A stretch of 16,774 bases of DNA, from contig JAFKLV010000381.1 of the NCBI GenBank assembly GCA_017304125.1, positions 1 to 16,774 of the forward strand, read 5' to 3'. The notes beneath the pieces are model-generated. The model was not told the origin of the DNA and searched no databases. It saw only the letters and a program-made list of their open reading frames with translations. The position numbers and the translations under genes are program-made. The DNA comes from Sphingomonadales bacterium (GTDB lineage: Bacteria > Pseudomonadota > Alphaproteobacteria > Sphingomonadales > Sphingomonadaceae). The stretch's first letter is position 1. Each line of letters begins with the position of its first letter. Positions 6,998 to 15,067 of this stretch are shown piece after piece.

Positions 6998-9900
6998 ATG
7001 CGTCTGCGCCATTTGCTGCTGCTGGCCCTGGCGGGCAGCGCGATCGTCAGTCTTCCTGCCGCGGCGCAAGCGCAGACGCAGAAGGAGGCACCGCCCGCAA
7101 CCAGCGAGACGCTGCCGCTCGACGGCATGAAATATCGCATGATCGGCCCGTATCGCGGTGGGCGATCGAGCGGCGTTGCCGGCATCGCGACCGACCCCTC
7201 GACCTATTATATGGGCACCGCGGCGGGGGGCGTGTGGAAAACCACCGACAGCGGCCGGACCTGGGAACCCTTGTGGGACAAATTCCCCGAAGCCTCGCCG
7301 TCGATCGGCGCGCTCGCGGTCGCCCCCTCCAATCCCAATGTCGTTTATGCCGGCACCGGCGAAAGCGCCATTCGCGGCAATGTCGTCTCGGGCAATGGCG
7401 TCTATAAATCGACCGATGCGGGCAAGACGTGGCATTATGCCGGGCTGCGCCAGTCCGAATTCATCGGGCGGATCGCAGTCGACGCGGCCAATCCCGATCT
7501 GGTGTTCGTCGCCGCGCTCGGCCCGGTGTTCCGTGACGGCGGCGAGCGCGGCATCTATCGCTCGCGCGACGGCGGCAAGAATTGGGAGCGCGTGCTCTAC
7601 GTCGACGAAAAGACCGGCGGGGTCGCCGTGCAGATCGATCCGAACGATCCCAAGCTCATCTATGCCGCCACCTGGCAGGCGCATCGCAAGCCGTGGATCA
7701 TGGAAAGCGGCGGGCCGGGCAGCGGGCTCTATCGTTCCCGCGACGGCGGCAGCACCTGGGAGAAACTGACCGGCAACGGCCTGCCCACCGGCATCTGGGG
7801 CCGCGTCGGGGTGACCGCGACATCCGATCCCAAACGTATCTATGCGATCATCGAGGCGGAGAAAGGCGGGCTCTATCGCTCCGACGACGGCGGCGCGAAC
7901 TGGCAATATGTCAACAGCGACGGCAAGCTGCGCCAGCGCGCCTGGTATTACACCACCGTCTATGCCGATCCGAAGAATCCCGACACGGTGTTCGTGATGA
8001 ACGTCAACGGCCACAAATCGATCGACGGCGGCAAGACGTTCAAGAAGATCCCCGTCTTCCACGGCGACACGCATCAGATGTGGATCAATCCGCGCGATCC
8101 GCGCCACATGATCAACGCCAATGACGGCGGCGCGGGGATTTCGGTCAACGGCGGCGAAACCTGGTCGGAGCAGATGAACCAGCCGACCGCGCAAATCTAC
8201 CACATCTCGGTCGACAATCAGATTCCCTATAATATCTACGGCGCGCAGCAGGATAATACCACCTTGCGGATTCCCAGCGCCAATACCCACGGTCCGATCG
8301 GGGTCCAGCATTGGCGATCGGTGGGCGGGGGCGAGAGCGGCTATGTCGTGGCCGATCCGAAGGATCCGAACATCGTCTATGCCGGCAGCTATTGGGGCGA
8401 TCTGACGCGTTATGACGAGCGCACCGGCGAGGCGATCCAGGTCAAGCCGTGGCCGCGCGAAAGCATGGGCTGGGGGGTCGCAGACCTCAAGCACCGCCGC
8501 GGCTGGACGGTGCCGTTCGCTTTCTCGCCGCACGATCCCAACGTGCTTTATTATGCCAATGAAGTGCTGTTCAGGACGACGACCGGCGGCCGCTCGTGGG
8601 AGATCATCTCACCCGATCTCACCCGCAACGACAAATCGAAGCAGATCGCATCGGGCGGCCCGCTGACCAAGGATAATACCAGCGTCGAAGTCTATGGCAC
8701 GATCTTCTCGTTCAACGAATCCCCGGTCGAAAAGGGACTGATCTGGGTGGGGACCGACGACGGGCTGATCCAGATCACCCGCGACGGCGGCAAGAACTGG
8801 TCGAACGTCACCCCGCCGGCGATGCCCGAATGGGGCACGGTCGATATGGTCGAGCCGCATCCACACAAGGCGGGCACCGCTTACATCGCGGTCGAGCGCC
8901 ATAAATTGGGCGATTACACACCTTATGCCTTCCGCACCGACGATTACGGCAAGACCTGGGTGCCGATCGCCAACGGGCTGCCGGCGGACGCCTATGTCCA
9001 TGTCGTCCGCGCCGATCCGACGCGCGACGGACTGCTTTACGCGGGGACGGAGAATGGCATCTACACATCGCTCGATGACGGGGCGAGCTGGACATCGCTG
9101 CGGCTCAACATGCCGCGCACCCCGGTGCACGATCTGGTGGTACATGCCGGCGATATCGCGGTCGCCACGCATGGTCGATCCTTCTGGGTGCTCGATGATC
9201 TGAGCCCGGTGCGGCAATGGTCCGATCGCGTCACCAAGGCGCCGTTCCATTTCTTCAAGCCGCGCCAGACGACGCGGATCGTCTATGCCGGCCGCGGTGA
9301 CGGGGCGGGCTCCTACACCGGGCCGAACCCGCCGCAGGGCGCGATCCTTTATTATCATCTCAAGGACGAGGTGGCGGCCGACAAGATCCGGCTCGACATC
9401 CTCGACGCCTCGAACAAGGTGATCCGCAGCTATGATGCGGTGCCGCCCACGGCCGCGAAAGCCGCCGCGGACGAGGGCGAGGACGGCCCGCCCAAGCCGC
9501 CGGTGCTCGGCACCAAAGCGGGGCTCAACCGCTTCGCCTGGGATATGCGCCACGAAGGCGCGGTCAAATTGACCAATGCCTCGATGTGGCATGCCTCCAC
9601 GCTCGGCCCGGTGGCGCTGCCGGGGACATATACCGCACGGCTGACGGTGAACGGCAAGGAGCAGCGCCAGCCGATCGAGATCGTGCCTCTGCCCAGCTCC
9701 ACCGCGACCCCCGTGCAACTGAAGAAGCAGTTCGATCTGGCGATGGCGGTGAACGATCAGCTCAATGCGGTGCACCGCGCGGTGCTCGAAATCCGCGATC
9801 TCCACGCCAAGCTTGGCGAGCTGCGCAAGGCCGCCACGGGCGCGTCCGACGGCGCGGCGATCATCGCCGCGGCCGATGCGCTGGAGGCCAAGGCCGATGC

Positions 9901-10183
9901 GGTGGAAGAACAATTGATCCAGAAGAAATCGATCGCCCCGCAGGATCCGCTCAACTTCCCGGTGCGGCTGAACAACATGCTCGCTTCGTTGTCCAAGAGC
10001 GTCACCGAAGGCGATGCCGAGCCGAGCACGCAATTCTACACCGAATTCGACGAGCTGAAGGCGATGGCGACCCGGCATCTGGGCGAATGGAACGGGTTGA
10101 AGGCCAATGATCTGCCGGCGTTCAATGCCCGCGCGGTCGGGGCCAAGCTCACCCCGGTTACGCTGACGACGCCCACCGAATGA
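6998..10183 (+). CDS. Secreted BNR/Asp-box beta-propeller protein (VPS10/sortilin-like, 'glycosyl hydrolase'-type)
   Basis: This is a 1061-residue exported protein with a Sec-type signal peptide (MRLRHLLLLALAGSAIV, cleavage near AAA-Q at 23-24). About eleven Asp-box-like repeats of the form S/T-x-D-x-G-x-T/N-W occur at roughly residues 82, 138, 190, 248, 294, 342, 383, 528, 594, 647 and 693, indicating one or two large beta-propellers like VPS10/sortilin and sialidase-like proteins. A small beta domain follows (GLNRFAWDMRHEG near 847, LPGTYTARLTVNGK near 873), then a helical, coiled-coil-like tail (about 903-1030). Relatives are often called glycosyl hydrolases, but I see no recognisable sialidase catalytic set, so binding or scaffolding is equally possible. 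An ATG at 6992 would add two residues; 6998 has better spacing (6 nt) from GAGGGGG. It lies between two receptor genes, probably in one operon. Confidence 0.85.
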   Translation: MRLRHLLLLALAGSAIVSLPAAAQAQTQKEAPPATSETLPLDGMKYRMIGPYRGGRSSGVAGIATDPSTYYMGTAAGGVWKTTDSGRTWEPLWDKFPEASPSIGALAVAPSNPNVVYAGTGESAIRGNVVSGNGVYKSTDAGKTWHYAGLRQSEFIGRIAVDAANPDLVFVAALGPVFRDGGERGIYRSRDGGKNWERVLYVDEKTGGVAVQIDPNDPKLIYAATWQAHRKPWIMESGGPGSGLYRSRDGGSTWEKLTGNGLPTGIWGRVGVTATSDPKRIYAIIEAEKGGLYRSDDGGANWQYVNSDGKLRQRAWYYTTVYADPKNPDTVFVMNVNGHKSIDGGKTFKKIPVFHGDTHQMWINPRDPRHMINANDGGAGISVNGGETWSEQMNQPTAQIYHISVDNQIPYNIYGAQQDNTTLRIPSANTHGPIGVQHWRSVGGGESGYVVADPKDPNIVYAGSYWGDLTRYDERTGEAIQVKPWPRESMGWGVADLKHRRGWTVPFAFSPHDPNVLYYANEVLFRTTTGGRSWEIISPDLTRNDKSKQIASGGPLTKDNTSVEVYGTIFSFNESPVEKGLIWVGTDDGLIQITRDGGKNWSNVTPPAMPEWGTVDMVEPHPHKAGTAYIAVERHKLGDYTPYAFRTDDYGKTWVPIANGLPADAYVHVVRADPTRDGLLYAGTENGIYTSLDDGASWTSLRLNMPRTPVHDLVVHAGDIAVATHGRSFWVLDDLSPVRQWSDRVTKAPFHFFKPRQTTRIVYAGRGDGAGSYTGPNPPQGAILYYHLKDEVAADKIRLDILDASNKVIRSYDAVPPTAAKAAADEGEDGPPKPPVLGTKAGLNRFAWDMRHEGAVKLTNASMWHASTLGPVALPGTYTARLTVNGKEQRQPIEIVPLPSSTATPVQLKKQFDLAMAVNDQLNAVHRAVLEIRDLHAKLGELRKAATGASDGAAIIAAADALEAKADAVEEQLIQKKSIAPQDPLNFPVRLNNMLASLSKSVTEGDAEPSTQFYTEFDELKAMATRHLGEWNGLKANDLPAFNARAVGAKLTPVTLTTPTE

Positions 10184-10242
10184 CCGCGACACGCGATCGA
10201 AGCCGCTATCCCGATCCACCGGCGACGGGCAGTATCCGTTGA

Positions 10243-12192
10243 ATGCGTGGACAAAAGATACAGGTTTGTCTGATCCTGACGGCGCTGGCGGCTGCGTGCT
10301 GGGGAAGCGTGGCGGAGGCGCAAAGCGCGCTTTCCTTCTCCGAAACGATCGTCGTCACCGGCCCGCGCGAGGCGCCGAATAGCGCCGCGTTCGAAACCCG
10401 CCACGCGCTCGATCCGCTTTCGGCGCCGGATGCGGCCTCGGCCGACGAGCTGTTGCGCGCGCTGCCCGCGCTCCATCTGCCCACCAATTCGCGCGGCGAG
10501 ACGATCGCCTTCGTCCGCAACGCCGCCGAGCGGCAGGTCGCGATCTTCTATGAAGGCGCGGACATCAATATCCCGTGGGACAACCGGCTCGATCTTTCGC
10601 TGATCCCGGCCGGGCTGATCGGCGCGGCGCGATCGGCCGCCGGCCCGCTTGCGCCGCATTATGGCGTCAACGCGCTGGCGGCGATCAGCCTGTCTCCGAT
10701 CGAGCGCAACGCCGGCGCGATCAGCTATGGCACGGGCAACCGGGTCGACGGCCGTCTGGCGGTCGTGCTGGGCCCGGCGACGATCGGCGGCAGCTATGCC
10801 CGCCGCGACGGCGACCCGCTGCCGGGCAATGCCCGCCGCCCTTATTCGCAGACCGGGCGGACATTGCGCACCAACACCGATCGCGAACTTGCCAGCCTGT
10901 TCGGGCGCGTGAAGGGGCGCGTGGCGGCGCAGGATGTCAGCCTGACCGCCTTTCACGTCTGGGGCAGCAAGGGCATCGCGCCCGAGGGCAATCGCGACAC
11001 CGGCGCACGCTTCTGGCGCTATCCCGACGTGCGGCATACGCTGATCGTCGGCAATGCGCGAAGCGCCCTGGGGGCATCGACGGAGCTCGACAGCACCGTC
11101 TGGCATCAGCGCTTCGGCCAGACGATCGACGATTATGCAAGCGCGGCCTATCATCGCGTCAATGCGCGCCAGATCGATCGCGATCGCACCTGGGGGCTAC
11201 GTGAATTGCTCAAACATCGCGCCGGCGCGGCGATGTTCGTCGGGTCGTTCAACCTGCTGCAATCGACCCACCGTCAGCGCGACATCGCTTATGTCGACGG
11301 CAATCCCCCCACCCTCCTCCCCGCGCCGCTATTCTACAAGCAGCGCAACTGGAGCATCGGGGGCGAGATCGAATATGACCTGTCCCGCGCCGTGCGGGGC
11401 GAGATCGGGATCGGCTATGATGTCGTCGATTATCTGCGCACCGGCGACAAGCCGCCCGTCGACAAGGCCCGCGACTGGACCGGGCGCGCCGCGCTGATCG
11501 TCGATGCCGGCGACGGCTGGCGCCTGCGCGGCGCGATCGGACGAAAGATGCGCGCCCCGACGATGCGTGAGCGGTTCGGCGAGGCGATCAAACGCTTCCT
11601 GCCCAATCCCGCGCTCAAGCCCGAGCAGATCCTGTCCGCCGAGATCGCCGCGGAATGGCGCGGGCGCAATGGCAGCTTCTATCTCATCCCGTTCGCCCAG
11701 GATCTCGACAATACGATCGACCAGCGCCGCGTGGGATCGCTGCGTCAACGCATCAATCTGGCCGGATCGACGGTGCAGGGCGCCGAACTGGGCGGCGACT
11801 GGCGACCCCATCGCCATCTCACCTTATCGGGCAATGCCACATGGGCACGCGCGCGGCGCAAGCAAAATGCCGCCGGCGAGCTCAACCGGCTGGCCGAGAA
11901 GCCGGCGGTGCTGGCGAATGCGCGCGCCGATTATACCCATCCGCGCGGCGCGACCGCGGCGATCGAGGCACGCTATGTCGGGCGTGCTTATTCGGCCGAT
12001 AGCATAGGCGCGCTGGTGCCGCTCCGCACCTCGACCAGTGTCGATATGCATCTGGGGCATCGCTTCGAGGCCGGAGGCCAGCCGTTCGAGGCGTTCGTCC
12101 ATCTCGCCAATATCGGCGATACGGTGATCGAGCCCCAGCTCGGCCTGCCGGGGCCGGGCCGCGCGATCCGCGTCGGCATCAGGATGCGCTGA
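10243..12192 (+). CDS. TonB-dependent outer membrane receptor (second, smaller)
   Basis: This 649-residue protein has a signal peptide (cleavage near AEA-Q, residues 26-27), a TonB box ETIVVTG (34-40), and a compact plug (DELLRALPALHLPTN, then VAIFYEGADINIPWDNRLDL and LIPAGLIGAARSAAGPLAPHYG). The C-terminal part looks like a beta-barrel with alternating strands, in line with smaller siderophore or vitamin receptors. The sequence ends in RVGIRMR and so lacks the terminal Phe or Trp usual for outer membrane barrels. It starts 59 nt after the propeller gene. No strong ribosome binding site precedes the ATG at 10243, so the start is moderately certain. The stop codon sits 1 nt before the start of the PepSY gene, which suggests a shared function. 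The ligand is unknown. Confidence 0.87.
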   Translation: MRGQKIQVCLILTALAAACWGSVAEAQSALSFSETIVVTGPREAPNSAAFETRHALDPLSAPDAASADELLRALPALHLPTNSRGETIAFVRNAAERQVAIFYEGADINIPWDNRLDLSLIPAGLIGAARSAAGPLAPHYGVNALAAISLSPIERNAGAISYGTGNRVDGRLAVVLGPATIGGSYARRDGDPLPGNARRPYSQTGRTLRTNTDRELASLFGRVKGRVAAQDVSLTAFHVWGSKGIAPEGNRDTGARFWRYPDVRHTLIVGNARSALGASTELDSTVWHQRFGQTIDDYASAAYHRVNARQIDRDRTWGLRELLKHRAGAAMFVGSFNLLQSTHRQRDIAYVDGNPPTLLPAPLFYKQRNWSIGGEIEYDLSRAVRGEIGIGYDVVDYLRTGDKPPVDKARDWTGRAALIVDAGDGWRLRGAIGRKMRAPTMRERFGEAIKRFLPNPALKPEQILSAEIAAEWRGRNGSFYLIPFAQDLDNTIDQRRVGSLRQRINLAGSTVQGAELGGDWRPHRHLTLSGNATWARARRKQNAAGELNRLAEKPAVLANARADYTHPRGATAAIEARYVGRAYSADSIGALVPLRTSTSVDMHLGHRFEAGGQPFEAFVHLANIGDTVIEPQLGLPGPGRAIRVGIRMR

Positions 12193-12193
12193 T

Positions 12194-12721
12194 TTGGGCC
12201 GCGGCCGATTTCGCAAGCTGATGCGCACGGTCCATTTCTGGACCTCGCTGGCGGTGTTGCTGACCGGCGGCCTCGTCGCCGGCAGCGGCATTCTGCTGCT
12301 GCTCAAGAAGGATGCGCAATGGCTGCAACCCGCCGTGGTCGCCGCATCGCAAACGGGCGCGTCGGATGTGCGGGTCGACGCCTTGTTCGACGCGGCCTCA
12401 GCGGCGGCCGCGCGACCGCTGCGCTGGGATGAGATCGACCGGATCGACGTCCGCCCGGCGGACGGCATCGCCAAGGTCGTGACCGACGACGCACTGGAAT
12501 ATCAGGTGGATCTGCACACGCTCGATGTGCTCAGCACCGGGCATCGCGGCGCCGATATCGTCGAACAGATCCATGACGGCAGCTTCTTCGCGTCCTGGGT
12601 CAAATATGTCGTGATGATCCCGTCAGGCGCTGCGCTGCTGATCCTGTGGCTGACCGGCATGTATCTGTTTTTCATGACCTTGCTGAAGAAGAACAGCAAG
12701 AAGCGCGATCCGGGCGACTAA
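12194..12721 (+). CDS. Small PepSY-type inner membrane protein
   Basis: This 175-residue protein has two transmembrane helices (about 14-37 and 136-161) around a periplasmic segment (about 40-130) resembling a PepSY unit (VDALFDAA, then IAKVVTDDALEYQVDLHTLDVLS). IHDGSFF precedes the second helix, as in PepSY-associated TM proteins. Larger relatives coupled to siderophore receptors (for example FoxB and FpvG) act in reductive metal release; a similar role here is inference. His14 and His127 sit near the membrane boundaries and could bind haem. I prefer the TTG start at 12194: AGGA (12181-12184) lies 9 nt upstream, the preceding stop is 1 nt away, and the basic RFRKL lead-in typical of this family is kept. 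An ATG at 12221 is the alternative. The end overlaps the convergent MFS gene by 4 nt. Confidence 0.8.
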   Translation: MGRGRFRKLMRTVHFWTSLAVLLTGGLVAGSGILLLLKKDAQWLQPAVVAASQTGASDVRVDALFDAASAAAARPLRWDEIDRIDVRPADGIAKVVTDDALEYQVDLHTLDVLSTGHRGADIVEQIHDGSFFASWVKYVVMIPSGAALLILWLTGMYLFFMTLLKKNSKKRDPGD

Positions 12722-14004
12722 CCCGCGCGATCGAGTTCATCGTTGAGCCGCAGGCTGCAGCGCCAGAAGAAGAAGGCCGGGATCAGCCCGAGGCACGCAC
12801 CGCCGTACAGCACGTAGCGCACGCTTTCCTCCCCGTGCGACGGCTGGAGCCAATCCGACAACATGCCGAAGAACAACGGCCCCAGCCCCAGCCCGATCAG
12901 ATTCTGGAAAAACAGCAGCACCGCCGCGGCGATGGCGCGCGCGCGCAGCGGTGCCAGCCCCTGCGCGGTCGAATAGGTCGGGCCGTAATAAAGCGAATTG
13001 CACAAGGTCGGGATCGCCAGCAGCGTCAGCGCCACCGGCCAGTCGGTCGCCTGATAGGCGAGCAGCGCGAGCGGCACCGCGACGGTCATCCCGACGATCG
13101 GCGCGGTCAGCACATGGCGGCGATTGGTCGCGCCGAAGCGATCCGCCAGATAGCCGCCGAGCCAGGTGCCGCCGATCCCCGCGATGCCGTTGACGATGCC
13201 ATACCAGAAGCCGACCTCGCCCGGCGACATCGCATGCGTGCGCTGGAAGAAGATCGTCGTCCAGGTGACCTTGCCATAGGACAGGAAAGCGGCGGCCGAT
13301 CCGGCGATGAGCAGCAGGATGAAGGCGCGCGACCCCATCACCGCACGCAACGCATCCTTCAGCGGCAATTCCTTATGCGGCGAAGCGCCGGCGGCGGGCG
13401 TCGCGGCTTGCCGGGGATCGCGCAACAGGCGCAACACCAGCAACGCCATCGCCACGCCGGGCAGGCCGACGATCACGAATGCATGTCGCCACCCCACCCA
13501 ATCGGCGAGGAGGCCACCGATCACCATCCCCAGCAAGGTGCCGATCGGAATCCCCAACGCGTAAAAGGCCAGCGCCGAGCTGCGTTTCTCCGGGGGCACG
13601 ATATCGCTGATCAGCGAATGCGCCGGGGGCGAGCAGCCCGCCTCGCCCACGCCCACCCCGATCCTCGCAAGCAGCAACTGGACGAAATTCTGCGCAAACC
13701 CGCATAGCGCCGTCATTGCCGACCAGATCGTCAGCGCCACCGCGATCACCCGCGCGCGGTTGGTCGTCGGGCGATCGGCATAGCGCGCGATCGGCAGGCC
13801 CAATGCGGTGTAAAACAATGCAAAGGCGAGCCCGGTCATCAGCCCGATCTGCGTATCGGACAGCTTCAGATCGCGCGCGATCGATTCCGCCAATATGTTG
13901 ACGATCTGCCGATCGATGAAATTGAAGATATAGACGAACAGCAGAATCCATAGGGTTAGCCGAACCGACCGCCCGGCAAGCGCGGTTCCCTGCATCGTCG
14001 CCAT
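12718..14004 (-). CDS. MFS transporter, spinster-like family
   Basis: This 428-residue inner membrane protein has about twelve hydrophobic helices. The first carries FIDRQIVNILAESI (29-42) and is followed by LKLSDTQIGLMTGLAF. The loop 2-3 motif is GLPIARYADRPTTNR (69-83), and RIGVGVGEAGCSPPA (114-128) with SLISDIVPPEKRSSALAFY completes the pattern typical of spinster-like MFS permeases common in sphingomonads. It likely exports or imports a small organic molecule using a proton gradient; the substrate is unknown. The ATG at 14004 is well supported by GGGGGGA 6 nt upstream. It reads toward the PepSY gene and overlaps its end by 4 nt, so it is not in the receptor operon. The 124 nt upstream (14005-14128), between its start and the end of cbiB, show no clear promoter pair. 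Confidence 0.92.
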   Translation of the reverse strand: MATMQGTALAGRSVRLTLWILLFVYIFNFIDRQIVNILAESIARDLKLSDTQIGLMTGLAFALFYTALGLPIARYADRPTTNRARVIAVALTIWSAMTALCGFAQNFVQLLLARIGVGVGEAGCSPPAHSLISDIVPPEKRSSALAFYALGIPIGTLLGMVIGGLLADWVGWRHAFVIVGLPGVAMALLVLRLLRDPRQAATPAAGASPHKELPLKDALRAVMGSRAFILLLIAGSAAAFLSYGKVTWTTIFFQRTHAMSPGEVGFWYGIVNGIAGIGGTWLGGYLADRFGATNRRHVLTAPIVGMTVAVPLALLAYQATDWPVALTLLAIPTLCNSLYYGPTYSTAQGLAPLRARAIAAAVLLFFQNLIGLGLGPLFFGMLSDWLQPSHGEESVRYVLYGGACLGLIPAFFFWRCSLRLNDELDRAG

Positions 14005-14128
14005 TCATCATCCCCCCGCACAGGACGACTTTCCCGCCGTCTGTCGCAAAGGCTCGCTTACTGAGCGCGCACGGTCAACCGTCGTCGGGCACGGCCGGCT
14101 ATTCCGGCAATCTATTGTAACCGGCCCG

Positions 14129-15067
14129 TCACCACAGGCAGGCGACACCGGCGGCGATCACCGCCAGCAACGCACAGGCACGGCCATAGATCGCCAGCGC
14201 GTGGCGCAGGTCACTGGCGCTCGCCGGCCGCCCTGCGCCGCCGATCCACGATTTGTCCTGCACCACGCCGTCATAGGCGATCGGCCCGGCCAGCGCGACG
14301 CCGAGCGCGCCGGCGATCGCGGCCTCGGGCCAGCCTGCATTGGGCGAGGCGTGGCGGCGGCAATCGCGCCACATCACCCGCCACCCGCCCCCGCCGGCAA
14401 CGCACAGCAACACCCCGGCGAGCCGTGCCGGCACCAGATTCGCGACATCGTCGATCCGCGCCGCCGCCCAGCCGAACGCCCGCCAGCGCGGCTCGCGGTG
14501 GCCGATCAGGCTGTCGGCGGTGTTGATCGCCTTATAGGCCCAGACGCCGGGCAGCCCGAAAGCGAGCAGCCAGAACAAGGGCGCCACCACCCCGTCGCAA
14601 AAGCTCTCGGCGAGGCTCTCGATCCCCGCGCGGGCGACGCCGGCCTCGTCGAGCGCCGCCGTATCGCGTCCGACGATCATCCCGACCGCGCGACGCGCCG
14701 CAGCGAGATCGCCAGCCGCGAGCGCATCGGCGACCGGGCGGACATGATCGTACAGGCTCCGCACCGCCAGCGCCGGCCACGCCAGCAGCGCGGCCACCAG
14801 CCACCACCATCTGCCGAACATCAGGCGCGCGACCTGCTCGATCGCCAGCGCACCGCCGATCGTCACCGCCAGCAGCACCACAACGGTCGCCACCCCGAGC
14901 AGTCGCCGCGCCACCTCGGATGTAGTCGGGCGATTCCAGCGTGTCTCGCACGCGCCGATCAGCCGCGCGAACGCCCCGACCGGATGCCCGAGCCGGGCAT
15001 AGAGCCACGCCGGCCAACCGACCAGCGCATCGATCGCCAGCGCGACGAGAGCAATTGGTTCAGCCAC
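14129..15067 (-). CDS. cbiB: Adenosylcobinamide-phosphate synthase (CbiB/CobD)
   Basis: CbiB (CobD in Pseudomonas denitrificans naming) is the membrane enzyme that attaches (R)-1-amino-2-propanol, usually as its O-phosphate, to cobyric acid, giving adenosylcobinamide (phosphate). The 312-residue product is rich in hydrophobic helices and carries the family motifs GIESLAESFCDGVVAPLFW, NTADSLIGHREPRWRAFGWAAARIDD (conserved parts), DDVANLVPARL and SPNAGWPEAA. A longer frame opens at 15136, but the GTG at 15067 is the likely start. It gives AEPIALVALAIDALVGWP right at the family N-terminus and overlaps the upstream decarboxylase stop (GTGGCTGA), an 8-nt overlap indicating translational coupling. 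Its substrate partner is the product of that neighbouring gene. Confidence 0.95.
   Translation of the reverse strand: MAEPIALVALAIDALVGWPAWLYARLGHPVGAFARLIGACETRWNRPTTSEVARRLLGVATVVVLLAVTIGGALAIEQVARLMFGRWWWLVAALLAWPALAVRSLYDHVRPVADALAAGDLAAARRAVGMIVGRDTAALDEAGVARAGIESLAESFCDGVVAPLFWLLAFGLPGVWAYKAINTADSLIGHREPRWRAFGWAAARIDDVANLVPARLAGVLLCVAGGGGWRVMWRDCRRHASPNAGWPEAAIAGALGVALAGPIAYDGVVQDKSWIGGAGRPASASDLRHALAIYGRACALLAVIAAGVACLW

Noticed and set aside
6839..10219. Long minus-strand frames (6839-8533 and 8609-10219) antisense to the propeller gene
   Set aside because: Both are shadow frames of a GC-rich gene with strong third-position bias. The plus strand encodes the regularly spaced Asp boxes.
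10184..10242. Separate promoter or small RNA between the propeller and second receptor genes
   Set aside because: The 59 nt contain no convincing promoter boxes or hairpin, so read-through from the upstream gene is the simpler explanation.
12646..13707. 353-codon plus-strand frame antisense to the MFS gene
   Set aside because: The product is charged, Arg/Gln/His-rich and featureless. The minus strand encodes a well-formed MFS permease with a good ribosome binding site.
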